Positions 7,634 to 15,793 of a DNA stretch of 64,000 bases are shown here, piece by piece. The position numbers and the translations under genes were made by a program. Every line of letters starts with the position of its first letter. The first letter of the stretch is position 1. The notes beneath the pieces were generated by a model, which worked only from the letters and a program-made list of their open reading frames with translations, was not told the origin of the DNA and searched no databases. This stretch comes from Bradyrhizobium sp. 141 (lineage in GTDB: Bacteria > Pseudomonadota > Alphaproteobacteria > Rhizobiales > Xanthobacteraceae), in assembly GCF_023074055.1 (NCBI RefSeq), contig NZ_JADPKR010000045.1, positions 124,001 through 188,000 on the forward strand, written 5' to 3'.

Positions 7634-8692
7634 ATGGTTCGCCCCGTCCTGCATGTGCTGGCCGACACGTCCGACAAGCTCTCAGGTATCTGCTCGATCC
7701 TCCAGGAGAAATTCACCGTTGCAGGCGAGCGACTCGATGCCGATTCCAAGCTGTCGCAGACGCCCGCCGCCATCGTCATCCGCGCGGAGCTGCGCGACGT
7801 CGATAATATCGCCGCCATCAAGAAGCGGGCCGACAAGCTGGCGAAGGTCAGGAAGCGCATTTTCTTGCTCGAGCACACCTCCCACGTCTGCATTTCGCAG
7901 GCCTACGCGCTGGGGGCGACGCTGGTCCTTCCCAGCACGGTGAGCCGGACCAAGCTGCTGGCGGCACTGACCGATCCGGCCGACGGGACTTCTGCTTCGT
8001 CAGGCGACACGCCACAACCGGACAACGCCGTCGAGACCGCGGCGACCGTCATCGCATCGATGTTCACGGCCGTCACGCTCGGTCAAACCCTCGATGTCGA
8101 AGGCACCAGGAAAGCCGGTCGCCAGATTGCCGATCGTATCACCCAGCATGGCCTGACGGAGTGGCTGATGACGGTGCGGCGCCACCACGAAGGAACCTAT
8201 CAGCATTGCCTGCTCGTGACCGGCGTTGCCATCGACTTCGGACTGAGCCTCGGCGTCGGCAGGGCCGACCTGGAGCGTCTCTACTCGGCTGCCATGTTCC
8301 ACGACATCGGCAAGGCGCAGATTCCGCTCGCCATCCTCGACAAGCCGGGCCGCCTTGATGCCGAGGAACGCGCGCTGATCGAAACGCATCCGGCCGCCGG
8401 CTACCAATTTCTCAAAGGGCATGGCGGGATCTCGTCGGAGATACTCGACGCCGTTCGCCATCATCACGAGTACCTCGACGGGAGCGGCTATCCCGATGCG
8501 CTCTGCGGCGATAGCATTGGCGACATCGTGCGGATTCTGACGATCTCGGACATTTTCGCGGCGCTGATCGAGCATCGGCATTACAAGCCGACCATGCCGC
8601 GCGCGGAGGCCTACAACGTTCTGTGCGGGATGAAGGGGAAGCTGGAAAAGGCGCTGGTCGACTCATTCAAGCAGGTCGCGCTCACGCGGTGA
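7634..8692 (+). CDS. HD-GYP phosphodiesterase with pseudo-receiver N-terminal domain
   Basis: This 352-residue protein has a C-terminal HD-GYP domain predicted to hydrolyse cyclic-di-GMP. HD is seen in MFHDIGK (about residue 222) and the second motif is the complete HHHEYLDGSGYP (about 275-287). The first 110 residues resemble a response-regulator receiver, but the strand that should end in the phospho-accepting Asp reads AAIVIRAELRD, so Arg occupies that position and it is probably not phosphorylated. ATG at 7634 follows GAGAGACAGGG; a GTG at 7562 lacks a ribosome site. It lies downstream of PilZ and is probably in the same functional unit. Confidence 0.85.
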   Translation: MVRPVLHVLADTSDKLSGICSILQEKFTVAGERLDADSKLSQTPAAIVIRAELRDVDNIAAIKKRADKLAKVRKRIFLLEHTSHVCISQAYALGATLVLPSTVSRTKLLAALTDPADGTSASSGDTPQPDNAVETAATVIASMFTAVTLGQTLDVEGTRKAGRQIADRITQHGLTEWLMTVRRHHEGTYQHCLLVTGVAIDFGLSLGVGRADLERLYSAAMFHDIGKAQIPLAILDKPGRLDAEERALIETHPAAGYQFLKGHGGISSEILDAVRHHHEYLDGSGYPDALCGDSIGDIVRILTISDIFAALIEHRHYKPTMPRAEAYNVLCGMKGKLEKALVDSFKQVALTR

Positions 8693-8719
8693 GCGCGGCA
8701 GACCCGTCTCGGACGCGGC

Positions 8720-8923
8720 CTAATGCGTCGCGCGATAACTCGCGCGGCGCGGTATGGACCGGCAGGCCAGTCCTTCGGCCAGCACCTTCATGTCCTCATG
8801 CCGGCCGCTGCGGATCAGCCGGCCGAACTCTTCGGGTGTGAAAGGAAGACTTGGATCATCATCGATCGGGTGCCGCATTCGCGGACCGAATAACCGTCGA
8901 ACCAGGCTAGCCAGCCGCCGCAT
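8720..8923 (-). CDS. Small hypothetical protein
   Basis: A 67-residue frame starts at ATG 8923 with GAGGG seven bases before it. The protein is basic at both ends with an acidic middle (PIDDDPSLPFTPEEFGRLI). I do not recognise the family. It lies downstream of a broken nitroreductase gene and converges with the HD-GYP gene. The good ribosome site and amphipathic middle support coding. Confidence 0.5.
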   Translation of the reverse strand: MRRLASLVRRLFGPRMRHPIDDDPSLPFTPEEFGRLIRSGRHEDMKVLAEGLACRSIPRRASYRATH

Positions 8924-9044
8924 GTCAATTCCCTCGCGCCAGCAACAAACCTCACAGTCTGCATATTGTTCCTCCCGCCCCTTCGAGATTGCAAGAGGCC
9001 GCAAGGAGTCCACACCAAAAATTTCCGTAAGAGAATAATCTCCT

Positions 9045-9293
9045 CTTCGTCGTGCCAATCGGCAAAACCCACGTAGCGCACGAACTCTTCGTTATGTTCG
9101 CGATCCGAGCGAACGCCGTTCGCGGCAAAGCCGTCGTCGGGATAGCCCATCGCGACGCAGGTCATGATGACCTCGTCTTCCGGAATCTTCGCTTGGCGCT
9201 CTCGATGATCGCCTCGATCACTGCGCGCGGCACCGGCTCGTTCTTGAAGCCACGCACGCTGCGGCGCGACTGGACCAGCGTTTCGAATTCCAC
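9045..9293 (-). pseudogene. Nitroreductase gene with internal deletion and frameshift
   Basis: Reading leftward from a GTG at 9293, the N-terminus is a recognisable nitroreductase start (FETLVQSRRSVRGF, then AIIESAKR). Within about ten codons that frame hits a stop, while another frame at 9195-9045 gives the typical nitroreductase C-terminus (IPEDEVIMTCVAMGYPDD, then EEFVRYVGFAD). The middle of roughly 120-130 residues is missing, and the junction falls around 9190-9205. The gene is therefore deleted internally and out of frame, and cannot encode a flavoenzyme. Confidence 0.8.
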
Positions 9294-9407
9294 CTCGTGA
9301 ACCTCCCTGCCCGTTCGTCCGGCGTTGCGGCACACTGCCGGTTGCCGATGCGGCGGGCGAAATCTATGCTAACCGCAAGCAAGACCAAGAACCCTGGAGG
9401 AGCCGCC

Positions 9408-10370
9408 ATGGCCGCGCCACTTGACCCCGTCATCGCCCAAATCATTCCGCTCTTGCCGATGCGCGATCCCACGGTCATGACGCCACAGAGCGCCCGCGAT
9501 TCCTTGCGCCAACTAGCTGCCTCGCGCGCCGCCATTCCGCCACCGCCTGTCGATCGCGTCCAGGACATCAAGGTGAAAGGCGGCGCCGGCCCGCTCGACG
9601 CACGTGTCTACCGGATCGGCACCACGCCGGCGCCGACCGTGGTGTTCTTTCATGGCGGCGGCTGGGTTGCCGGCGATCTCGAAACCCACGACAGGCAGGC
9701 GCGCAATCTTGCGATCGAGACGGGCGCGGTCGTCGTCTCCGTCGACTATCGCCGCCCGCCCGAGACGCGCTTTCCCGGCGCCTTCGACGACGCCTTTGCG
9801 GCGGTGAATGACATCTTCAACCGCGTCGCGGAATTTGGCGGCGATGCAAAACGCCTCGGCGTTGCCGGCGACAGCGCGGGCGGCAATCTCGCGGCAACCA
9901 CTGCAATCGCCTGCCGCGATGCCGGCATCAAGCTCGCCGCGCAATTGCTGGTCTATCCCGTGACCGACCTCCTCGGCGGCTACGCCGATGCGCGCGAGAA
10001 CGCGCGCTATCCCTCGCGCGCCGAGAATGCCGACGGCTACTTCCTGACGCGTGCCACGATGGAATGGTTTTGCGGCCATTATCTCGCCGATCCCACTCAC
10101 GCCAGCGACTGGCGCGTCTCGCCGCTGCGCGCGGCATCCCTCGCCGATGTCGCACCGGCAGTCGTGACGACAGCCTGGTTCGATCCCCTGCGCGATGAAG
10201 GCGCGGCCTATGCACGGGCGCTGGAGGCCGCTGGCGTCCCCGTGAAGCACCACGAGGGCCCCGGCCTGATCCACGGCTATTTCGGCATGGGTGATGCCTC
10301 AGACGTCGCGCGCGCCGAGGCGCAGCGCGCGCGGGCCGACTTCAAGGCACTGCTCACGCGGGGTGCATGA
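9408..10370 (+). CDS. Alpha/beta hydrolase, hormone-sensitive-lipase type esterase
   Basis: This 320-residue esterase of the HSL group has HGGGW (oxyanion hole, about 88-92), the nucleophile elbow GDSAGG (about 160-165), an acid in DPLRDEG (about 263) and the catalytic His in HGYFGM (about 293). Such enzymes hydrolyse short acyl esters in the cytoplasm. ATG at 9408 has a strong GGAGGAG element, so it is chosen over an upstream frame extension to 9297. The divergent neighbour is the dead nitroreductase, and the cupin gene converges 6 bp downstream. Confidence 0.9.
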   Translation: MAAPLDPVIAQIIPLLPMRDPTVMTPQSARDSLRQLAASRAAIPPPPVDRVQDIKVKGGAGPLDARVYRIGTTPAPTVVFFHGGGWVAGDLETHDRQARNLAIETGAVVVSVDYRRPPETRFPGAFDDAFAAVNDIFNRVAEFGGDAKRLGVAGDSAGGNLAATTAIACRDAGIKLAAQLLVYPVTDLLGGYADARENARYPSRAENADGYFLTRATMEWFCGHYLADPTHASDWRVSPLRAASLADVAPAVVTTAWFDPLRDEGAAYARALEAAGVPVKHHEGPGLIHGYFGMGDASDVARAEAQRARADFKALLTRGA

Positions 10371-10376
10371 GAACGA

Positions 10377-10841
10377 TCAAGTGCTCCGCGACTGCTGCGC
10401 GCCGGTGTGCCCCCAGGTTTCGTCCCAATCCTGACCGGCGGCGTCGACGACGCGGCCGTCGGCTTCAAAGAACTTGTTCGGCACCTGGAAAATCGCCAGG
10501 ATCAGGGCCCCGTCCGGACACCAGGCGGCGTGCCGGCTGCCCGCCTCGCGCCAGATGAATTCGCCGGCCTTGCAGGCGATCCCCTCAGCGGGCCCCTCCT
10601 TGTCGACGAGCGCGCCTTCGATGACGTAGCTCTGCTCGATGCCGACATGCTCGTGGTCCGGCAGCACCGATCCCGGCGCAAAGCGCATCAAGGCGGTCAT
10701 CAGCCCCGTGCGGCGGTCGAACAGCAGCGTCTTGGCCTCGCAGCCCGGAAAGCGCGTTGTCTGCCATTCCATGTCTTGAGGCCGAACCAGGTGAGAATGC
10801 TGGTCGGCGGCTTCCTGGTGTTTCGGGATCACGGCGTCCAT
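10377..10841 (-). CDS. Cupin domain protein
   Basis: A 154-residue single-domain cupin. The metal-binding motif DHEHVGIEQSYVIEG (about 61-75) supplies two His and one Glu, and the second motif includes REAGSRHAAW (about 98-107). The overall pattern resembles ChrR-like or acetylacetone-dioxygenase-like cupins, but the substrate cannot be named. ATG at 10841 follows CGGAGC; an upstream TTG would add ten residues. The gene converges with the esterase gene. Confidence 0.8.
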   Translation of the reverse strand: MDAVIPKHQEAADQHSHLVRPQDMEWQTTRFPGCEAKTLLFDRRTGLMTALMRFAPGSVLPDHEHVGIEQSYVIEGALVDKEGPAEGIACKAGEFIWREAGSRHAAWCPDGALILAIFQVPNKFFEADGRVVDAAGQDWDETWGHTGAQQSRST

Positions 10842-11043
10842 CACGATGCTCCGTCCAGCTAAGCTGGCCAAGCCTAGCAGGATTGCCCGCCGAGGTCAGC
10901 GAGCAGTGCAACAGGCCGCGGGCCGGCGAACTCCCACTCCAAAAAATCGCCGGGCGAACCGCACGACAGGCCGTCATCCTGCTTGATTGCGCCACGATTC
11001 CCGGCTCCAATCCTCCCGCCATTTCTGGTTTACGGAGACACCC

Positions 11044-11292
11044 ATGATGAAGCGGATTTTCCTGGCTGCGATCGTTGCCACCTTTGCGGCCGGCTCAGCC
11101 TTCGCGCAAGAAACCTGCGAGAGCAAGGCCGTCGGCAAGGACGGCAAGCCGCTGGCCGGCGCCGCCAAGACCTCGTTCCTGAAGAAGTGTAAGGCCGACG
11201 CCTGCACGCCCAAGGCCGTCAGCGCCGACGGCAAGCCGCTCGCCGGCGCCGCCAAGAACAGCTTCATGAAGAAGTGCGAAGTCGGCGCGTAA
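11044..11292 (+). CDS. Small exported PsiF-repeat protein
   Basis: An 82-residue secreted protein. The signal peptide (MMKRIFLAAIVATFAAGSAFA) is followed by two near-identical PsiF repeats, each a Cys, KAV, DGKPLAGAAK, SF and KKC block (about 24-49 and 53-78). PsiF in Escherichia coli is phosphate-starvation inducible, but the molecular role is unknown. The start has GGAGA six bases upstream. A dispersed palindromic repeat follows the stop directly. No Pho box was seen upstream. Confidence 0.87.
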   Translation: MMKRIFLAAIVATFAAGSAFAQETCESKAVGKDGKPLAGAAKTSFLKKCKADACTPKAVSADGKPLAGAAKNSFMKKCEVGA

Positions 11293-11312
11293 GGCGCTCA
11301 TAGCAAGAAACT

Positions 11313-11452
11313 CTCGTGCCCCGGACGCAGCGCAGCGCTTCTTCAGCGATGCGCTGCAGAGCCGGGGCCCATGCAACCGCACAACGCTCCGAGAGATGGG
11401 TCCCGGCTCCAGCGGAGCGGCACTGCGTGCCGCACCGCGTCCGGGACATGAG
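11313..11452. repeat. Dispersed long palindromic repeat, family A copy 1
   Basis: A roughly 140-bp intergenic element begins with GTGCCCCGGACGCAGCGCAG and ends with GCGTCCGGGACATG, with internal GCTGCAGAGCCGGGGCCCA and TGGGTCCCGGCTC blocks. The ends pair with each other and the inner blocks pair, giving a long imperfect hairpin. Copies lie at 29671-29810 and 48117-48250. It sits between psiF-like and metallo-hydrolase gene ends. Confidence 0.8.
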
Positions 11453-11473
11453 CGTCGTGACAAGTTCGCTGCC

Positions 11474-12349
11474 TCACTCCCGCTTGAACTTATAATCAAA
11501 TGCCCCCTCACGCGGCTTGATCCACCCCACCGTCGGCGCCGGAAAATGCACCGGCAGGATCAGCGTGTCGGTGTCCGCCACGGAGGCGAAGAATTTTCGC
11601 CGCGAGACCGCCGACTGCTTCGGATCCCAATCCGGCCTCGCCGACCAATCCGGCTCGCGGCACTGGATCTGGTGATGCATGAGGTCGCCGGCGACCACCG
11701 CGCGCTGGCCCTTCGAGAAGATATTGACGCAGCAATGACAGGGCGAATGCCCCGGCGTCGGCGTCAGCGTGACGGTGTCGTCGAGCGCGTAATCGTCGTC
11801 GACCAGCAGCGCCTGCCCGGCCTCGACGATCGGCAGGCAATTGTCGCGAAACACGGTGCCGGGCGGATTGTGGCCCTTGGCGTGCTCGGCCTCCCACGCC
11901 GCGTACTCGCCCTTGTGGAAGACGTACTTTGCGTTCGGGAACGTTGGCACCCAGCGGCCGTCGCGCAACGTCGTATTCCAGCCGGTGTGGTCGATATGCA
12001 GATGCGTGCAGAACACATAGTCGATCTGTTCAAATCCGATGCCGAGCGCGAACAGCTCGTTGCGCCAACGTTCCTTGCCGGGGAAATCGAACGGCGGCGG
12101 ATGGCCCTTGTCTTCGCCAGTGCAGGTGTCGACCAGAATGGTGTAGCGCGGCGTGCGCACCACAAAGGTCTGATAGGTGATCACCATCATGCCGCGCGCG
12201 GCATCAAACACCTCCGGCTCCATCGTCGGCAGATGGCGTTCGAATACGCTCTCGTCATAGGCCGGGAAAAAATCCTGCGGCCGCCGCCACGGCCCTTCCC
12301 GCTCGATCACCGCATCGATGGTGATGTCGCCGATCCGGATTTGCTTCAT
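11474..12349 (-). CDS. MBL-fold metallo-hydrolase
   Basis: A 291-residue metallo-beta-lactamase-fold hydrolase. The zinc motif is THLHIDHTG (about 114-122), with further ligands in PGHSPCH (about 197-203) and GDLMHHQ (about 220-226), and a late His in LPVHFPAPT. The arrangement resembles the quorum-quenching lactonase/N-acyl-hydrolase branch, but substrate assignment is not possible from sequence alone. It has no signal peptide and is therefore cytoplasmic. It appears monocistronic: palindromic repeat A lies downstream and a divergent GDPD gene upstream. Confidence 0.88.
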   Translation of the reverse strand: MKQIRIGDITIDAVIEREGPWRRPQDFFPAYDESVFERHLPTMEPEVFDAARGMMVITYQTFVVRTPRYTILVDTCTGEDKGHPPPFDFPGKERWRNELFALGIGFEQIDYVFCTHLHIDHTGWNTTLRDGRWVPTFPNAKYVFHKGEYAAWEAEHAKGHNPPGTVFRDNCLPIVEAGQALLVDDDYALDDTVTLTPTPGHSPCHCCVNIFSKGQRAVVAGDLMHHQIQCREPDWSARPDWDPKQSAVSRRKFFASVADTDTLILPVHFPAPTVGWIKPREGAFDYKFKRE

Positions 12350-12490
12350 GGTGTTCGCTCCCTTTTTGCGAAAGCGTAGCGAACGGAGTTAGGGCATTCA
12401 AGGCGCTGACCTCAGGGGCCTCCCATGCGCGGCGTGCCGCAAATCAACCTCAAATACCGGAGATGTTGATCGTGGAATGAGGAATGTCTG

Positions 12491-13474
12491 GTGGGCAGGA
12501 AACTGAGAGTGATCGCGGCAATCATGATTGCCGTCGCAGCTGGCGTCTATTTCAACAACACCAGTCTTCTGGCGCCGCATCAGAGCGGCAAGCCGGTGCT
12601 GCTCGCCCATCGCGGCATGGCACAACGCTTCGACGAGCGCGACCTGAAGAACGATACTTGCACCGCCACGCGGATGTTGCCGCCGACACACGATTATCTG
12701 GAAAATACGCTGCGCTCGATGCGCGCAAGCTTCGATACCGGCGCCGATGTCGTCGAGCTCGACGTGCACCCGACCACCGACGGCGAGTTCGCCGTTTTCC
12801 ACGACTGGACGCTCGACTGCCGGACCGACGGCCACGGCGTCACACGCGCGCAGAGCATGGCAAAGCTGAAGACGCTCGACGTCGGCTACGGCTACACCGC
12901 CGATGGCGGCAAGACCTTCCCGTTCCGCGGCAGGGGCGTCGGGATGATGCCGACATTGTCGGAGGTGCTCGCCACCTTCCCCGACAAGAAGCTCCTCATC
13001 AATGTGAAGAGCCGCGACCCGGACGAAGGCGAGAAGCTTGCCGACTTGCTGAACGCGCTGCCAGCCGAGCGGCGCCGGATGGTGATGGTCTATGGCGGCA
13101 ACGAGCCGATCGACGCGATCCGTCGCCTCACCCGGGATGTTCGCACGATCTCACGCGCGGCCATTCGAAGCTGCCTAATCCGCTATATTGGCTATGGCTG
13201 GACCGGCCAGGTCCCGACGGCCTGCCGCAACGCGATGGTGCTGGTGCCGATCAACGCCGCGCCCTGGCTATGGGGGTGGCCCGATCGTTTCCTCGCACGG
13301 ACGAACAGCGTCAACAGCGCCGTGTTCGTGCTCGGTCCCTACAGCGGCGGTGAGTTCTCCACCGGCATCGATACGCCGGAGGCGTTCGCGCGGCTGCCGC
13401 AAGGCTACTCCGGCGGCGTCTGGACCAACGAGATCGAGGCAATCGCCAAGATCGCGGGCAAGAGCAGAGATTAG
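12491..13474 (+). CDS. Glycerophosphodiester phosphodiesterase family protein, membrane-anchored
   Basis: This 327-residue GDPD-type enzyme would cleave glycerophosphodiesters to glycerol-3-phosphate and an alcohol. The catalytic signatures are LLAHRGMA (about 37-44), YLENTLRS (about 68-75) and VVELDVHPTTDGEFAVFHDW (about 86-105). A hydrophobic segment at about 7-22 anchors or exports it. The start is GTG at 12491 with GGAA upstream. Its end overlaps the convergent ABC-F gene by four bases. Confidence 0.87.
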   Translation: MGRKLRVIAAIMIAVAAGVYFNNTSLLAPHQSGKPVLLAHRGMAQRFDERDLKNDTCTATRMLPPTHDYLENTLRSMRASFDTGADVVELDVHPTTDGEFAVFHDWTLDCRTDGHGVTRAQSMAKLKTLDVGYGYTADGGKTFPFRGRGVGMMPTLSEVLATFPDKKLLINVKSRDPDEGEKLADLLNALPAERRRMVMVYGGNEPIDAIRRLTRDVRTISRAAIRSCLIRYIGYGWTGQVPTACRNAMVLVPINAAPWLWGWPDRFLARTNSVNSAVFVLGPYSGGEFSTGIDTPEAFARLPQGYSGGVWTNEIEAIAKIAGKSRD

Positions 13475-15093
13475 CTCCGCAACCCCGGCGCCTCCTGCCC
13501 GGTGCGCGCGACATATTCCGTGTAGCCGCCGCCGAACTGGTGGATGCCCTCCGGCGTCAGCTCCAGCACGCGGTTCGACAGCGTCGCCAGAAAATGCCGG
13601 TCATGCGAGACGAACAGCATGGTGCCTTCGAAATCCGACAGCGCCGTGATCAGCATCTCCTTGGTGGCGAGGTCGAGATGGTTGGTCGGCTCGTCCAGCA
13701 CCAGGAAGTTCGGCGGGTCGAACAGCATCTTGGCCATCACCAACCGCGCCTTCTCGCCGCCCGACAGCACGCGGCAGCGCTTCTCGACGTCATCGCCGGA
13801 GAAGCCGAAGCAACCGGCGAGCGCCCGCAAGGAGCCCTGCCCGGCGGTCGGAAACGCGTATTCGAGCGACTGAAACACCGTCTGCTCGCCGTCGAGCAAA
13901 TCCATCGCGTGCTGGGCGAAATAGCCCATCTTGACGCTGCCGCCGACCGCCACCGTGCCCTGATCCGGCTCGCTCGTGCCCGCGACGAGCTTGAGCAGCG
14001 TCGACTTGCCGGCGCCGTTGACGCCCATCACGCACCAGCGCTCGCGGCGGCGGATCATGAAGTCGAGGCCGTCGTAGATGCGCTTTGAGCCGTAACCCTT
14101 GTGCACGTTCTTGAGCGCCACGACGTCCTCGCCCGAGCGCGGCGCCGGCGGAAAATCGAACGCCACGCTCTGGCGCCGGCGCGGCGGCTCGACCCGCTCG
14201 ATCTTGTCGAGCTTCTTGACCCGGCTCTGCACCTGAGCTGCGTGAGAGGCGCGCGCCTTGAAGCGCTCGATGAACTTGATCTCCTTGGCGAGCATGGCTT
14301 GCTGGCGCTCGAACTGGGCCTGCTGCTGCTTCTCGTTCTGCGCGCGCTGCTGCTCGTAGAACTCGTAGTCGCCGGTGTAGGTGGTGAGCGAGCCTGAATC
14401 GATCTCGATCACCTTGGAGATCACGCGGTTGATGAATTCGCGGTCATGCGAGGTCATCAGCAGCGTGCCTTCGTAGTCGTGCAGGAATTTTTCCAGCCAG
14501 ATCAGGCTTTCGAGATCGAGATGGTTGCTCGGCTCGTCGAGCAGCATGACGTCGGGGCGCATCAGGAGAATGCGGGCCAGCGCCACGCGCATCTTCCAGC
14601 CGCCGGAGAGTTTTCCGACGTCGCCGTCCATCATCTCCTGGCTGAAGCCGAGACCGGACAGCGCTTCGCGCGCGCGGCCGTCCAGTGCGTAGCCGTCGAG
14701 CTCCTCGAAACGGTGCTGCACCTCGCCGTAGCGGGCGATGATCTCGTCCATCTGGTCGGCCTTGTCAGGATCGGCCATGGCGGCCTCGAGCTCGCGCAGC
14801 TCGGCCGCGACCTCGCTGACGGGACCGGCGCCATCCATCACCTCGGCCACGGCGCTGCGGCCGGACATCTCACCGACATCCTGGTTGAAATAGCCGATGG
14901 TGATGCCGCGATCGGTCGAAACCTGCCCCTCGTCGGGCAGTTCCTCGCCGGCGATCATCCGGAACAATGTGGTCTTGCCCGCACCGTTCGGACCGACGAG
15001 GCCGATCTTTTCGCCCTTATTCAGGGCGGCGGAGGCTTCGATGAACAGGATCTGGTGGCCGGCTTGCTTGCTGACGTTGTCGAGGCGGATCAT
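13471..15093 (-). CDS. ABC-F family ATPase
   Basis: A 540-residue soluble protein with two ABC nucleotide-binding domains and no membrane segment. Walker A motifs are GPNGAGKTT (about 34-42) and GVNGAGKST (about 353-361), with signature motifs KLSGGWKM and VLSGGEKA and Walker B motifs LLDEPSNHLD and LVLDEPTNHLD. The Gln/Lys-rich linker between domains (about 245-310) is the ABC-F hallmark. ABC-F proteins bind the ribosomal E site and relieve stalled translation. Which subfamily (EttA, Uup or YbiT type) is not certain. It has its own promoter region before 15093. Confidence 0.9.
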   Translation of the reverse strand: MIRLDNVSKQAGHQILFIEASAALNKGEKIGLVGPNGAGKTTLFRMIAGEELPDEGQVSTDRGITIGYFNQDVGEMSGRSAVAEVMDGAGPVSEVAAELRELEAAMADPDKADQMDEIIARYGEVQHRFEELDGYALDGRAREALSGLGFSQEMMDGDVGKLSGGWKMRVALARILLMRPDVMLLDEPSNHLDLESLIWLEKFLHDYEGTLLMTSHDREFINRVISKVIEIDSGSLTTYTGDYEFYEQQRAQNEKQQQAQFERQQAMLAKEIKFIERFKARASHAAQVQSRVKKLDKIERVEPPRRRQSVAFDFPPAPRSGEDVVALKNVHKGYGSKRIYDGLDFMIRRRERWCVMGVNGAGKSTLLKLVAGTSEPDQGTVAVGGSVKMGYFAQHAMDLLDGEQTVFQSLEYAFPTAGQGSLRALAGCFGFSGDDVEKRCRVLSGGEKARLVMAKMLFDPPNFLVLDEPTNHLDLATKEMLITALSDFEGTMLFVSHDRHFLATLSNRVLELTPEGIHQFGGGYTEYVARTGQEAPGLRS

Positions 15094-15230
15094 GAGGTCT
15101 TTTGTGGGGGTTTTTGCGTTGCAGCGTCATAGGCCATGCTGCTCCCAAGGGGAAGCCCGGCGGGGTACGGATTCAGCCATTGTCGTCTGCCCGGAGCCTT
15201 GTGGCCCGCCGGTGGCCGCCGCCGGAGCCA

Positions 15231-15692
15231 TCAGGCACCGAAGGCCGCAAGTCCTGCCGAGGCGGCCTGCGTATCCTGGGTCGACTGCATGCCCGAGACT
15301 CCGATCGCCCCGATCACCCTGCCGTCGCGCAGAATCGGAAGGCCGCCCTCCAGAGGCGTCAGGTTGGTCATGCCGAGCAACCGCCAGTGAAGGCCGCCAT
15401 CCGCCAGCGCAGATTCGAATGCCCCGGTCGGCCGCCTGAAGTCGACGGCTGTCTTCGCCTTCTGCTGCGCCACGAGCACACTGCCATGCTGCGCCTGGTC
15501 GAGGCGATACAGCAGGACGAGATGGCCACCGCTGTCAGTGACGGCGATCACCATCGGCCAGCCGTGACGTTGCGCCTCGGCACGCGCCGCATCGGCCACG
15601 CGCGTCGCCTCATCGAGCGTAATCGGGTCGCCATAGAGAGGGGTCAAGGCCGCCAGAGGGGCTTTTGCCGCGCAGTTGTCGGGTTTCGTCAT
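15231..15692 (-). CDS. GlcG/HbpS family heme-binding-type protein
   Basis: The 153-residue protein belongs to the GlcG/HbpS family (formerly DUF336), small cytoplasmic or secreted proteins that in some species bind heme or sit beside oxidoreductases. Typical segments are AVTDSGGHLVLLYRLDQA (about 50-67) and GGLPILRDGRVIGAIGVSG (about 115-133). ATG at 15692 follows GAGGA. It is divergent from a LysR gene 101 bp away, which is its likely regulator. Confidence 0.85.
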   Translation of the reverse strand: MTKPDNCAAKAPLAALTPLYGDPITLDEATRVADAARAEAQRHGWPMVIAVTDSGGHLVLLYRLDQAQHGSVLVAQQKAKTAVDFRRPTGAFESALADGGLHWRLLGMTNLTPLEGGLPILRDGRVIGAIGVSGMQSTQDTQAASAGLAAFGA

Positions 15693-15727
15693 GGAATGGT
15701 CCTCGTTATTGCAGCCCATTCACAACA

Positions 15728-15743
15728 CATCACACTTCTGATG
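15728..15743. promoter_or_regulatory. Inverted repeat between GlcG and LysR genes, candidate LysR site
   Basis: CATCA-N6-TGATG is a perfect interrupted palindrome in the short divergent spacer. LysR regulators usually bind such interrupted dyads between themselves and the target. The spacing is not the textbook T-N11-A, so this is tentative. Confidence 0.4.
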
Positions 15744-15793
15744 ATAATAGCTGCAAATGTGGATAGATTATCTCATTTTTCGGGAGATCCTCG

